From Pycnopodia helianthoides (taxonomy: Eukaryota; Echinodermata; Asteroidea; Forcipulatida; Asteriidae), in the NCBI GenBank assembly GCA_032158295.1, contig CM063256.1:4760034-4824033 (forward strand): 64,000 bases of DNA, written 5' to 3'. Positions 37,980-51,000 of the stretch are shown here, piece by piece. The notes under the pieces were generated by a model. That model was not told the origin of the DNA and searched no databases. It saw only the letters and a program-made list of their open reading frames with translations. The number at the start of each line of letters is the position of its first letter. Position 1 is the first letter of the stretch. Made by a program: the position numbers and the translations under genes.

Positions 37980-38143
37980 AGGTCCCTTTTCGAATCCACG
38001 GCTTCGGCTCCGGATGGGGCTTCAGGCTCAGTTTTCTTGTCTGAAACCCTGACCGCAAAGCATGCGTAAGTTAAAATAATTGAGGGAGCCTAGCTAGCCT
38101 GAGCCGATTTTGGAGCCGAAGCTGTAAATTTGAAAAGGGCCTA
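37980..38143. mobile_element. Short inverted-repeat element ('GGCTTCGGCTCC')
   Basis: Left arm AGGTCCCTTTTCGAATCCAC-GGCTTCGGCTCC, right arm GGAGCCGAAGCTGTAAATTT-GAAAAGGGCCT. 164 bp, no coding capacity. Resembles the style of 33433-33555 but differs in sequence. Confidence 0.75.
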
Positions 38144-40049
38144 GGTACCAGCCATGTATAGAATAAGAAAATAGATTGGTCCCTCGTTTGCATAATGAAT
38201 AAGTAGTCATGATTGCTTTGATATACAGGGTACATGACAAAATGGTGGACCTATGATAAAGTTCTAAATTGACATTACCTTGAAATAAAAAAATTGAATT
38301 TTCTTATGTCAGTAGGCCTAAACTCATTTCAAAGAAGTCAACTTGAATGGGAATAAGAAATACATGTTTTTTACCATTAGCACACACATTAATTATTAGA
38401 AAATAATTTACAAACATTGGAAATAATTTATCTATAATGAACATGTCAACAAGTGAAAGATTGTTCTGGTTATGCATATATATATAAATAACTAAACTTC
38501 TTTAACTATACGTTAGATTTATAGTGCATGAAAAAATAGTTAAGTTAAATATTTTTCTTCTACAGTGACATGTTTATCAAATATGACATTTAAAAAGGCT
38601 TTCAATTCCACTTCTGAGTTGAGGTTTTAAAAATGGGATGGTTAAGAAACATGTTTTACAGAATGTGTTACTCAGCAATTTAGGAACCAGATCATGTACA
38701 CATTATTAGTGGACACTTTGGCTGTTTTCTATAGAGGAATTGCTTACTTAATTTGTCTGCAGCCCTTATAAAAAAATTGAGATAATGTAAGGTAAACATG
38801 ACAATGCTTTTCAATAAATTTTAACCCAAAAGAGATGTGCCCATCATTATATTGATTCAAACATTTACTCAAAGTAGCTTGTTCATTTTCGCTCAAAGGC
38901 AAGGCTTTTAATCATTGGTGATTTACAAAATAGTTTTAAACATTTCAACTTTAGTAGTAGAGAAAATAACTGAAAAAGTAGATTCAATTACTTTGCATCC
39001 TCTTCCTTCAGACACTTCCAATCATAAATTGATTTGGTGTAAAACATACAAGAAATCTCATTCCTAAGTCCATCAAGGCCTTGAGAAACGATCTAATTTC
39101 TTAGGACTTAAGTAAATTGGAATGACCAGCACATCGCCTTGCCCGGTTTATTACTGAATCAAACTCACACAAAAACCCAAACCTTGGTTTGTATCTGAAG
39201 GGGATCCCAAAGTAACTGCCACACAATCCAACAGTTGTACAATTTAGTTTTACGATGTGGCCAATAGCACAAGTCCAAAAAAACCATAGTTCTTATAGAT
39301 CTTGTTGCATTAAGCAAACTAAGCACATTTCTTGTTTCTCAAAATACTACCCAAAAAACTGTGATGTAGCCCTCAGTGGTACTATTGAATATTGCTGTTA
39401 AGGCACTATAGTATCACTGTGTGGTTCCATAAGATATCACATTTAAGCTGTAGATAGAATGGTTAACAACCTTACCTTTTCTATTTTCATTTATAAAAGG
39501 GGAACCAGGGGAACGCATGTCACTGTAACATTTTGTGTACTGGTTGTTACTTTTTAAGGTGCAATTTTTCTGTTACAAAGTTCACATTTTCAACAAAAAC
39601 TCTTGGACAAAGTAATTTTAGCAATTGTCTTGTTACCTATCACTACATGATGTGAATGAAGATAACTCAATACTATGAAGTAGCACTATCATGTTAAACT
39701 GTATTTTATAAGCTTCCCTTAATGTACTAAATATCATAATACTTTATAATATGTTAACATTCTACATTCTACAAGTTTAAGTGCACTTTTTCTTGATAAC
39801 ATGTCTTATACCCTGCTCTAAATGGCCTTTTCCCTAAGTTTGAAATAATGGCACCATGTCCTGAGGCAGCAATGATATTTGTACCTTTGGATACAACAGG
39901 GCTAAAAGCTACTAAGCGGAATATGTACACTGAGCACAAATTAGAAGGGTGAGTTAGCCCCCAAGTGTTATTTTGTTTGGTAAACTGCTAAAGCAAATAC
40001 TTTTGTGCTTTGCAAATTTGTGTGCTCAGCAGCTACATGAATTTGGGCC
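38144..40049. other. Spacer
   Basis: AT-rich, no feature supported. Confidence 0.6.
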
Positions 40050-40620
40050 CAAGATTCCATTTTATCAATTAGTTGTTCAACACAAAATTTTCTTAGCACA
40101 TCAAAACCTTGCTCAGTCGAAACACGTTACCAGCCCAAAGTACCATCCAAATACCATGTAGTGTGTATTGTTTGTGACTGGTTCCCTGCTAGTTTTTGCA
40201 TGAAATTATTTGGCCCTTTGGTTTTAATTTCATAAATCTTTTATAAGCACAAAAATTTGCTAAGCACAAAAATAACACTTAGAAGAATGGGTTACCAGCC
40301 AAACTACTGTTAAATGTACATTGGTTATAAATGGTTCCCTGCTAATTTTTGCTTAGCAAATACTTTTGTGAAACAACTTTTCTGCTTAACATCTTTATGA
40401 AATTGGGCCTCTGTGCCTTTGAAAAAGTATTGATGAAGTAAGCTGTTTCTTTTTTTATTTTGCGAAGGCCTTTATAACGATGTGTCTGTTATGTTCTGAG
40501 CCCAATTTTATCAAGCTGCTAAGCATGCACATTTGCTAAGCACAGAAAGATCTTGCTTAACAAATTGGTAACTGGACAAAGTGTTGTCATAAGTGCATTA
40601 TTTGTAGCCAGTACCCGTAT
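40050..40620. repeat. Three partial 'GCTTAGCA' repeats
   Basis: Pieces at about 40050-40160, 40215-40410 and 40498-40620, each with TTAGCACA, a GTTACCAGCC-like block and TGAAATTGGGCC or CCCAATTTTAT at an edge. Confidence 0.6.
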
Positions 40621-40974
40621 CTCTGCAAATGATTGTGTGAAATTATGTTTTCAAGTTTGTTGGCTTATTTTACCCCAAAATGATGCAAGTTGTGTTTATG
40701 AGAGACTTGTTTAAATGGTTTAATTGATAATGTGCAGTTCATGATAATTGCATGGTGTCACACTGTCTTTGACTTCAACTGTTTGCTACAAAATACATAT
40801 TGCATTAAGGTTTTGGTAGATGATTTACTAGCCCATCCCATACCAAGCTTCACGATTGCTCATTCATGTTCCCTGATGTTTGGTCATTAAATGGTATAAC
40901 ATCAACAGATGAATACATTTTGCCACAGATCCAAATACTGATGTAAACTACCCCAAAGACATGTATTTTGGAGT

Positions 40975-41215
40975 TCGAACCACTCGTCCATCGGATAAAT
41001 CGACAGTTGGACAACTCGCCGGGTCGACACTCGCTGGTAGACAACTCGCCTGGTCAGACAACTCGACAGCTTGACAACTCGACAGAGTGCCAAAACACAA
41101 AACAAGTCGACGGGTAAGTGACAGATTTCCGCCACTGATTCAATGTGTTGAATTTCGTGTTCACATCAAGTATGAATTGGACGAGTTGTCCAACGGACGA
41201 GTTGTCTGACATCCT
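40975..41215. repeat. GACAACTCG repeat with inverted partner
   Basis: Left part 40985-41090 has five spaced GACAACTCG or GACACTCG units. Right part 41178-41210 has two CGAGTTGT units in reverse. GC-rich island in AT-rich sequence. Confidence 0.75.
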
Positions 41216-41945
41216 GTATTTTATATCTTAACATAATCCTTCTCATTTTTATCTTCCGTTTGTGAGATGTCTGTACCTTTGGAAGATATTTCATTCCTGA
41301 TTTCTTCCCTGGCTTGGAGAATTATTTTCGCTAATTGAGAAATACTTAAATCCAACATGAAATTATTGCATTCCAATTGGGGTACACCACACATTGTCTA
41401 CTCATTGTTTATGGCTCTGAAGTAAACATTTTATAAAATATTAGTTAAACTTTGTAAACTCATCAGTTTGATTGTCTCATATTTCTTCATTTTAATCACC
41501 TCAAAAAATTTATTTGAATTTCATTTTAACAATAAATCCTTATTATTCATGTAATCTTCACACAGTTAAATGAACAACACATGATGGCATGCCTACCAAT
41601 CATTTGATGAATAATTCCACAATTCGCATTAGATTCAATAGTGTTTTCCAAAGAAGACTTCAAGAATTTGTTCTACTCTTACATTCTTGTTTCAAACTTC
41701 CAACAATGCAAAGACAATAAAATTGCAATCCAATGCTCTTTCAAACCATGTTAAATAAAGACCATGGTTTGTGAGTTGATTGAGAACCATGCCCAATAAA
41801 ACCATAGGATTCTAAATTGTCTTTTTCTTGTACTGGAAATATACAAAAAATGTCAGATATTATGGCCCCTTTCATAATATACAAAAAAATAGATATATTT
41901 GTCATTATATTGTGTGTTAGGTCGCTATAAGTTTGGTCACAATCT
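41216..41945. other. 3' flank of the - strand gene
   Basis: AT-rich. No gene. Contains AATAAA-complement motifs (TTTATT, 41509-41514 and others) that could serve the - strand gene. Confidence 0.5.
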
Positions 41946-42028
41946 TTATTCGGCACCCTCCTCCCCTCCAGCTCCGCCCACATCTCCCTGTGTGTCATCC
42001 GCAGCTGGCTCCGTTGGCTTGTCTGCTT
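41946..42028 (-). CDS. Acidic-tail gene, last coding exon
   Basis: Phase 1 in, after the acceptor CTGTGTTTCAG. Encodes (E)ADKPTEPAADDTQGDV then GGAGGEEGAE and TAA at 41948-41946. The frame is the only one with this composition. AATAAA (41950-41945) overlaps the stop. Confidence 0.6.
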
Positions 42029-45000
42029 CTGAAACACAGAGAAAAGAACAGGGAACCAGTTAATTACTGACTGTTCACAAATAGACCCCATGATGGGGTC
42101 AAACAGAGGAAATGTGCATGCCCACAACTCTTACCAATGATAGGTCTTCATTGACCTCAGTGAGGGCACTGTTTGGGCTTGTGACATCATACGCAAGGGG
42201 TCTATGTGTAGTTTCAACATCAGATCTTGTTTCACAGTGTGGACTATTTGTTGACAATTGCTTTTAATATTTATTTATAATGATTTGTATTAGTAAGTCT
42301 GAAATGGAATGATACAAGGAAAAATATAGGATGATGGAACAAACTTAACAAAAATGTGCACTTATGACTTCTTAAAATTGTCAAACTGTTAAGAAATATT
42401 ACAAATGTAGTACAGGAAGACCATCAGCTATTCACCGATCTGATTAGATGGATGACTCAGTATGCAGGTTACATTTGCCATAAATGTCTGCTTATCAGAA
42501 GATAATTTAATTTTCTGTAAGCAAATAGAAATTGTACTACTTTCCATGTACAATGTAGTAGCTTTATGAAAGTGAACCCTGCATGGCCCAATTTCATCTA
42601 GCTCAAAACACTGCTAGGTACAAACAAGTCCTGCTTAGCAGAAACAGGTTACCAATGTTGGAATACGCACAAGACTTACACAGTCCGTTCATGTTTTCAG
42701 ACTTCATAATTACATGCTCAGAAGAGTCAACATGAACCTAAAGGGTAGATATACCCTGGTTTCTACGTGGATGAAATACAGAAAATAGTACAAACTAAAT
42801 TGCTAATTATTCAATCATATACCATTCACCCACAATGCACTTTTAGAATACAAGATTGCACAGTAGGTAGTTATCATGCAGCGAATGTTTTGATGCAATC
42901 ATGATGCAATCACAGAAATTAATTAAGATTTTCAATTTATAAAAAGGGGCCATCATAAATCAAATGGAAGGAGAATAGGATGGCAGTATAACAGATCATA
43001 GTGTGATCACCATTGCCTGGTACCTTGTATACACAATAATGATGACAGTTCTTATTCGCCATTGCAAAAGTGACCAGACTACTTGCCCTTCTGGCCTCAG
43101 TTTGGTTATGTTACATTGCATGTGAGAAAGAAACAAAATGGCCACACCATTAGAAAGATTTATCGGGCAAGTTCACCTCAAATCAAGTTTATTCCCCAAA
43201 TTATACAAAAAAAATATACTGGCGCATGGGTTAACAAATTTGCCGAATCTGGTCCTTAATCCAAGTAATATTGAATAGATATTTACCAGAATTAAACAAT
43301 TGATCTTTCATCTGAAAGTTGCATATAAAGAAAGTACTTAATCATGAGAAATATTTATGCCTAAAATATTGTCAATTTTTAGACAAGCAGGCTCGAATTG
43401 CCACGGCAACCCAGCAATTGCTGTGGGTGCCATTAAAAACCTTCAATACAAATTCAAATTTTCCTTATTGGGTGCCCTTCATTTTGGGGAAATTGCCGTG
43501 CCCTTTTGAACACGAAGTTCGAGGCCTGCACAAGTAGGCCTATATAAATAATTTGTTTGATTAAATCATGCAATTTATTTTGTAAGCAACATCCATAAAA
43601 ATGGTAAAATCGTGCTGTCGTTGTTTTGTTTTTAGTGGGGGTGGGGGGGTGAAAACTCTTTTTTCCATGAAACTTTAACTTACACCCACCCTAACCCCTC
43701 CCCCCAAAATAAAAAAAAAATAATAAATTGTAGCTTTTCCTTTTCCATTCAAAACATGCCAAACCACATCCCTCATGAAAAAAAAACCCAGTTTTCAATT
43801 CCATTAAAAACAAGTGTGATATTCGACATGGCAGCAGTAGTAGCTCATACGATTATATTCCAGTTTCCACAAAACTTGTGCACTTTGTTTACCAAAAAAA
43901 CAAATGTGTAGGCTTTTTGCAAATAGATCAATAAAGTAAAGAAATTGGTCAACCTTGGCTAGAATCTGATAGACAGCTCAATTTTACTCAACCATCATTT
44001 TTTGTTGTTGAATGCTAGACTCACTTCCTTTACTTTCAAACAATTCTGACTTGATGTAAATTTGTACTCAAGGGGGCAGGCTCATCCTTAAATGACGCTG
44101 TGCGTTTCCATGGTTACTTCACAATCTTTGTTGTGGAGAGGGAATCTTGCGTGAATTAACTCAAAATCAAATTGGCATTGTCACAGATATACATGTACAT
44201 GTATGTCAGCATTATGTTCGCAACAGCAGTGTTATAAATTAATAGCAAACCAAAGGCAACATAAATATGGGCTTGGGCAATGCTTTGCAAAAGCTTCAAT
44301 GAAAGTAAATGATAAAAAATAAACAATATTATGAAAACTGTTCTTCTGCATGCAATAATTTATTATCCCCAAATGTTTTTATTTTTTAATTTTTTTTTAT
44401 CAAACTGCAGGATCCTACCTTTGTTTTAATCAAACCTGAACCGATTTACACGAGACAAGATTTTGTTTTTACCTCAGTTCAACAAGAAAACAATTAACCT
44501 TTTCTACAAACACATTGTATTCCAATTGATGTGTAGTGAGTCAAGTCATCAATTTATGCGCCACAGAATCCTTGGTAACTGCAGACTCATTCCGCATACA
44601 ATCATTATTATAATTACCGGTAATTACAATTGTTAAGTCATGCAGATAGAACATTCATCACATTTAGTATGAGTGTATTATACATGACTTGCAGACAAAG
44701 TAAGCGATTGTTACATCATTAAGAAAATTTCAATCTGAAAGCTCTCTGATCATATGAAGGTCATAAAAAAATATTTGTATCTGAACTGGAAATAACCATT
44801 ACATACATGGCATCATTTGAAAAGGGCACCCTCGACTAGAGGTTAAAAGAAGTTTGCTTATTGGCCCATCCTTTGCACTGTGCGTACATGGTGTGCGTTT
44901 TCCAGTGTTACATCATCATTTTGCCTCTAAGATGTCGGCGTGATGACATCAATGCCTAAGGTCCATTTTAAGACCCAATTAAATCACTCTTCTTTTTGAT

Positions 45001-48000
45001 GATTGCTGTAATCCAACTTTGCAGAAAAAGACATGCACAAAATCCTGGACAAAACATTTACCATTGTGCATTTTGTTCACTAAAACATGATCACATGATC
45101 ATTAAAACATGATCACTAAAACATGATCACATGATCATTATCAAATGGTCACTTAAACACTAATGATCACATGATCATTAAAACATGATCAGATGAAGAC
45201 TTCATTTGATGCAATAAACAAGAGGATGATAACAAATCCACTCTTTTTCATTAACGTTTCTGCCTGGTACCTGCGAGCTAAACGCCAATCCTCAGAATTG
45301 TAACGCCTGACTGACGACCAAGACACAGAGTCCTGGTGGGCACCTGTCGTGAATTATTTATTCATCAGCACTTGATTACAATCTAAGTTTCCATTGTGTC
45401 AGATGTACAGGTTTTTCCTTAATTGGTGTTTTCAGATTTTAATTGAAAGGTCAAACTCAGTAAATGGGGGATTATCTGCGATAATAAGTCAAGCCTTGTT
45501 TGTTATCAGAGTGAATTATTTATGGCCTTACCTTCACAACACATCAAAGAATGATGGGCCATGAAAGAAATTCATTGAGCTGACAATAAAGGAGTCTAAT
45601 TGAATTTGTAGCGCATTGTTCAACGGACGATACAAGTTGAATTGCACCTACTTTGCTGCCTGGTTATAGTTTCATGAAGCTCTTTTTATACAGTAAGCTA
45701 ATCCTGTGCTTAATGTAGCAGACAAAATTTTAAGCCTACATGTATAGTTCACAATTATTGGTATGTGTGCACACTCGTTCTATACGAATCGCACAGCTGC
45801 ATTATTCTACTGCTATTAGCACATCTTTTTGCTGACTAAGTGCAGGATGTAACAATCCAGGGTTTTCCAAATACACAAGCTCGTGTATTGGGACAACAAA
45901 CAATTTCAATCTTTTTGCAACCTTTTAGCAGTTGTTTTTTAAATATATGTATGGCATTTTCCTTTTCTTTTTTATTAAAGATCAAATTCACAAAAATCAT
46001 AAAATGAAACCAATAAATGCTTCAGAATGCGAAGTAGGGCTTTTAAAACCAAATTAAAATATCAAGTGAAAAGCGTTCAAAGGACTTCGTCTGAATTTAA
46101 TGAGCTTTCACCAAACTTGTTAAGTCTGTGTCCAGAATGCCCCACCCCACAGCTTTGAAAAACAAACAATTGATTAGTTTCAATAGGCCTGATGAATTGA
46201 TGTCATCAAGCCACCATATTAGAGGTCAAATGATGCTAAAAACAATAGTATGTGCGTTGCACATGATGGCCCAATGAACAACCTTCTTTTGACCTCTAGC
46301 TGAGGGCACCCCACTCAAATGACATCATGTGCAAGGTCTACACGAAAACCCAATAATTGTAACATGCACAACAGTACCAATCCTTCAGTACAAAACACCA
46401 TTAAAAAGAGCCCCCAATTCATCATAGCTTATTTTGATTGCCTTCGTAGGAATAAGCTTATTTTACCTTCACAAATCCCTTACAAAACTTCACTGTTTTC
46501 ATTGAAACAAATATGCAATCACCAAATTGATACCTTTATGGTAAGCCCCTTATGAAATTGAAAATAAAATCATGTTCAAAGGATGGGTCAGAAATATAAG
46601 TGACTTTTGATCGAAACTAGTGTCTGAGTTGACCTGAAGCACACAAATCAGCTCAGCACAAATAAACTAGAGGTGCGTCACAGGTCAAAATACAATGCCG
46701 TGCTTTCTGGTGATTCCGAGAATTATTTTGCCTTGCGTAAAAAAATCACTTGTCAATATTTTCAATTCCGCAGTTCCATGAAATATCAGCAGGGCAATAT
46801 GTAATTAGTCCCTGGATGGCGATTGAATAACCTTGCTGGGAATTGTTTGTCTGCAGAGCATGATGAGGTGATGTTCCTGTAATTGGCTTTTGGGTTGAAT
46901 TCAGTCGGTTCTTACTGTGGGCAGACACAGTGTTGATATGAATTTCCCTACCAAAAAAACACCTCCTAGGCAAGACAAACCCTGAACATTTGGACAAACA
47001 AAACAAAGTGATTTGGTGGGTTTATTTTCCTTGTAAATTTCATATTGGAGAGAGGGAAAAATGATTTTCAGGTGTTTTTCTTTTCCAGCCTACACAAAAA
47101 TATTATTGAATATACTTTATAATGAGAAATGTTGTCACATTATTTGTTTCACACAAGTAGACCCGAGGCAGACGGGGTTTATTCCATGGAAGTTTTCTGC
47201 ATTTTCTACATCTTAGTTCAGCAGCGTTGACAGGTAGAACGTGAAATGAACAAACTATTCTTTGCTATGGTAGTGCAGGAATTCTTACCATCAAATGACA
47301 TTTTGTTTAATTTGTCAGTTAGATCACAGTGACACCATGACTCTGTTTAGTACATGCTCTAAAAATACTTTCACATGACACTTCTCAGTGTTTTGCTCAA
47401 GGTAAAACAAATGTTCTAAGTTTCAAAGCCGTAATATTAATTATTTATGCAAAACCATATGTTCTTGACAAACAAGAATCTCATCCGTTCCAAGTGCGGT
47501 ATTCAATGTAAGATTTGGGATCTAAATAATAGGGCAGGGCCAGAGTGGAAGGGTGTATCATCAGTTCCGCTTGAACGTGACAGCTCGATGAACCATCTGA
47601 ATGTTTCGCATACTTTATTGATTTCCCCGGGCTGTACGCTCCAATAAATGCCTTAATTAACCCAGGTGCATGTCACAATTATTAATGAACTACAAGTAGG
47701 TTTCCTTGGTAGCCAGTCCAAGTATCCACTTTCTCTACCAATTCAAAATGATGGCTGTTGTTGAAACCTAGCAACAGCTTAACAATGTTAGCAAATACAA
47801 AAGGCAATGCCTCTGCATTATAGACTAACACGGGGTCTACTTATCAAAAACAAGGCTCTTTCATGTTTGCTCAATAGATAGTTCAAATAGGGCATTAATT
47901 GTTACATGATTAACAATTTGTGACTACTGGTAAATAGTCTCACATCAGCGTACATGGTGTAGAAAACTGTTCTAATGTTTACGAAGGGGTCAAGTTTTTT

Positions 48001-51000
48001 TGTTTTTTTTAACAGTTTGTGGAACAAGTCGTTAGAATGGTCCATAGCCATTTTAACACTAAACAGCCTAATCCCCGGAAATTCTCAGGAGTTTTTAAAC
48101 TCCTCCATTACCCCAGTAACCATACCACACAAGACCAATATGGTCAAGCCTGTGAACATTATCCCAGAATGGTTGATCAATCCTGAAACAGTCAATGCAG
48201 TAGTTTAAAAAAAATGCAGTCAGCAAACCTCCCACCATAGCACGCCATACATTCAGAAAAGACACATATAACAGAACGGCTTTATGAAGATTGCAGGCTG
48301 TTTCTCATTTAATGTGTCTTGACCAAAACCGCATGTAAAACACACGCTTGAGAAAAAAGAGACTTGTACCTATCCTAATAGTGCATATTGCTGAGACAGA
48401 TGCTTATTATAGCTTTATAATCAAATGTATTCGGTCTCATTGTATATAATTTTTTAAAGGCAGGATATAATTTTGGTAATTGTCAAAGACTAGTATCCTA
48501 ACTTGGTGACGGTGTATCCCAACATATTCATAAAAATAATAACACACCTGTGAAAATTTTGGCTCATTTGGTCATCGAAGTTGCAAGAAAATCATGAAAG
48601 AAAAAACACCCTTGTTGCATAGAATTTTGTGCTTTCAAATGCCTGAGCTGAAGCCGTTCTCAGATTCAAATATTTCAGTGAGAAATTACCTATTTTCAAA
48701 ACTACATTACTTCAGAGGGGTCGTATCTCACAATGTTTTTTACTCTCAGCAGTAAGTTTTTATGATAATGTATTTCTTAAGTAATTACCAAAAGTATACA
48801 CTGCTGATTTTGATATTTATTTCTTAAGATATTTCTTTAAATACTTTTGAAAGAATGTTTCAAAAGTACTGAAATATAACATCAGTCATACCGAGTGAAT
48901 TATTTGCATGCTATTTCGGGGTATGACTAGGTTTCAACATCCACCACACAAACTGGGGCAAGCTAAACCCACCTTCGCTTCACCCTAGAGGATATTTTTA
49001 GGGAAATAGTTGAAGTCAGAGAAGAAAACTCTGAAGTGTAGATTCATGTCTACAATGTACTCGCCTTGGGCTCGTACCACGAATCTACACTATCTCTTCC
49101 ATTCTCCTTAAAGTAATTATTTCCCTGAAAATTAAATGGGTTCAGCGTTTTAAGTGTGAACAGACCAACCATCACTTTCTAGAAGTTTCCATGGAAGTAA
49201 ATTGTAATTTGATTGCTTTTTTTCTTAAATACAACAACTTCTTGGCTCCATTTCAGACACTTTTTTTTGAGGTAGTCACTTTAATACCGCTATTTGTAAA
49301 GTGAGCAAAGTCCTCTAACTCCATACTAGGTTTTGATTGATTTGAATTGATCAATACTATCTAACCAACCATGCTAATCAACAACCAGGCATAGCAAATC
49401 CATCAGAACCAATTATGTAGATTAGATGTTATTTCTTGACTTGATCTTCATACTCTTCAATTCTTCTGGTTACTGCATACAATTACCAAGAGGTTTCATT
49501 CAAATCACAAGCAGTTTCATAAAGGTAACCACTCAAATTTGGGTTGATCAAAAACAAATTTACTAGAGCGGGATTTGAACCAATGACCACCGGATTAGCG
49601 TGTCGGCACTCTACCAACTGAGCTATCTAGCCCTATGATGGTGGTCTCCGTACTTTGCCAATGTCTTTGTTTGGGGGTGCCAGTCAGAAGCTCAGTTGAT
49701 AGAGCGTCGGCACGTTAATCTGGAGGTGGTTGGTTCAAATCTACTTGAGTAAATTTTTCTTTTTTCAACCCCAAATTATTTAAAATATACACAGTCAGTT
49801 TCCCTTGTGGTTTATTACTTGTTACACTCAAATTTGCTTGGCTTTCTAACAAAAATGTCCTGGTTTCCTGTTTTTCTTTGACTTGCTAAGCATGGGCTCT
49901 GACACTATAGACTTTCAACAATTCTATCTCTGTGTCCATCTATGATCACCATCTTGTTTGCTGTATCTAAACAGCTTTCAGCACTACTCTATTCTCACAC
50001 ATGCGATTAGCAAACATCTATTCTATTACAATGAATCAAACGTTCGCAATCACACTATTAACTACATGCAATCAAGCCAAAAACTGTCACGGACTCCACT
50101 CTTGAAACAAACTGCAAACAGTCAAAAGCTATAAGAAAATGTTGCGATGTGATGAGCTGATGATGATGCGACATGACAGAAGAGAAAAAGAAGATGGATG
50201 AGAAGAGATAAAGATCAAATGAGATTGCCAGCTCATGCAATGAGGAGATCGAGGGATGCTTTTTTTTTTTGTCATTTAGTAATGGATTCTGATGTTGAGG
50301 GTGGGATGGTTGTAGTCCCATGCAGAGATTTACTTTCGTGTTCACCTTCTTCCATATTGGTTTCCGTGACGCTTTTCCTCCCGGCATCCTCCTCTTCCTC
50401 TGTCTTGGGTTCCGTCGTCGCTGCTTCCACATCCCCCTCCTGACACTCCCCCGTCTCTGGCTCCTGTCTGCACGGTGCAGCATCTTTTTGCACTTGAATA
50501 GACTCCCCGGTTTCCTGAGTTTGCGTATCGTTCTGCTCGGATTGTTCTATCGAGTCTGCTTGGGTGTTGGGGGCACTTTCTTGTTTTGGTTCTTCAGATG
50601 CAACTGCTGTTTCAAGTGCCAATGTTTGTGTTTGCGGTGGATGGTCTTCTTCTTCTGTTGTGGGGGATACATCTTCTGCTGATTGGGTATCAATTAGGAA
50701 TTCGATATCGATCGGAAAGTAGGAAAATACTTGGTTTGATATTTAACGGCAACCCAAGGGAACGTCTGCCGAAGGTTTCTAGTTTAAAATCCCATGAAAA
50801 TCTCCTCAAAGGGAATAGTTCTTTATTTTGATTTTCTGCTGTTTTATGAATTCTATCTCTTAATTGTTGTTAAAAAAATTGACAGTGAACAAGATTGGTA
50901 ATGATCAGAATCAAACCCCAAGAAGATAAATTCCAATTTGAAAACTCAGTCAGCTCAGAAATAATGTCAGGGACGGCGTAATAGCAATAAAAAGCCCTCA

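Larger units (their letters stand above)
42029..50271 (-). other. Large intron of the acidic-tail gene
   Basis: 8.2 kb if 50334 or 50346 joins 42029. Contents are a TGATCA repeat (45083-45195), a MITE copy (48453-48815), a SINE pair (49540-49830), poly(G)/(A) runs near 43635-43720, and a repeat shared by 42140-42200, 46270-46345 and 21705-21755 (TTGACCTCTAGCTGAGGGCA). Confidence 0.5.

Noticed and set aside
42129..42190. Minus-strand exon ALTEVNEDLSL with donor GTAAGA
   Set aside because: The segment matches a dispersed repeat also at 21705-21755 and 46270-46345 and its phase does not fit the gene.
50058..50483. 141-codon - strand ORF with basic composition
   Set aside because: It is another frame over the large acidic exon; the acidic frame has the splice signals and matching neighbours.
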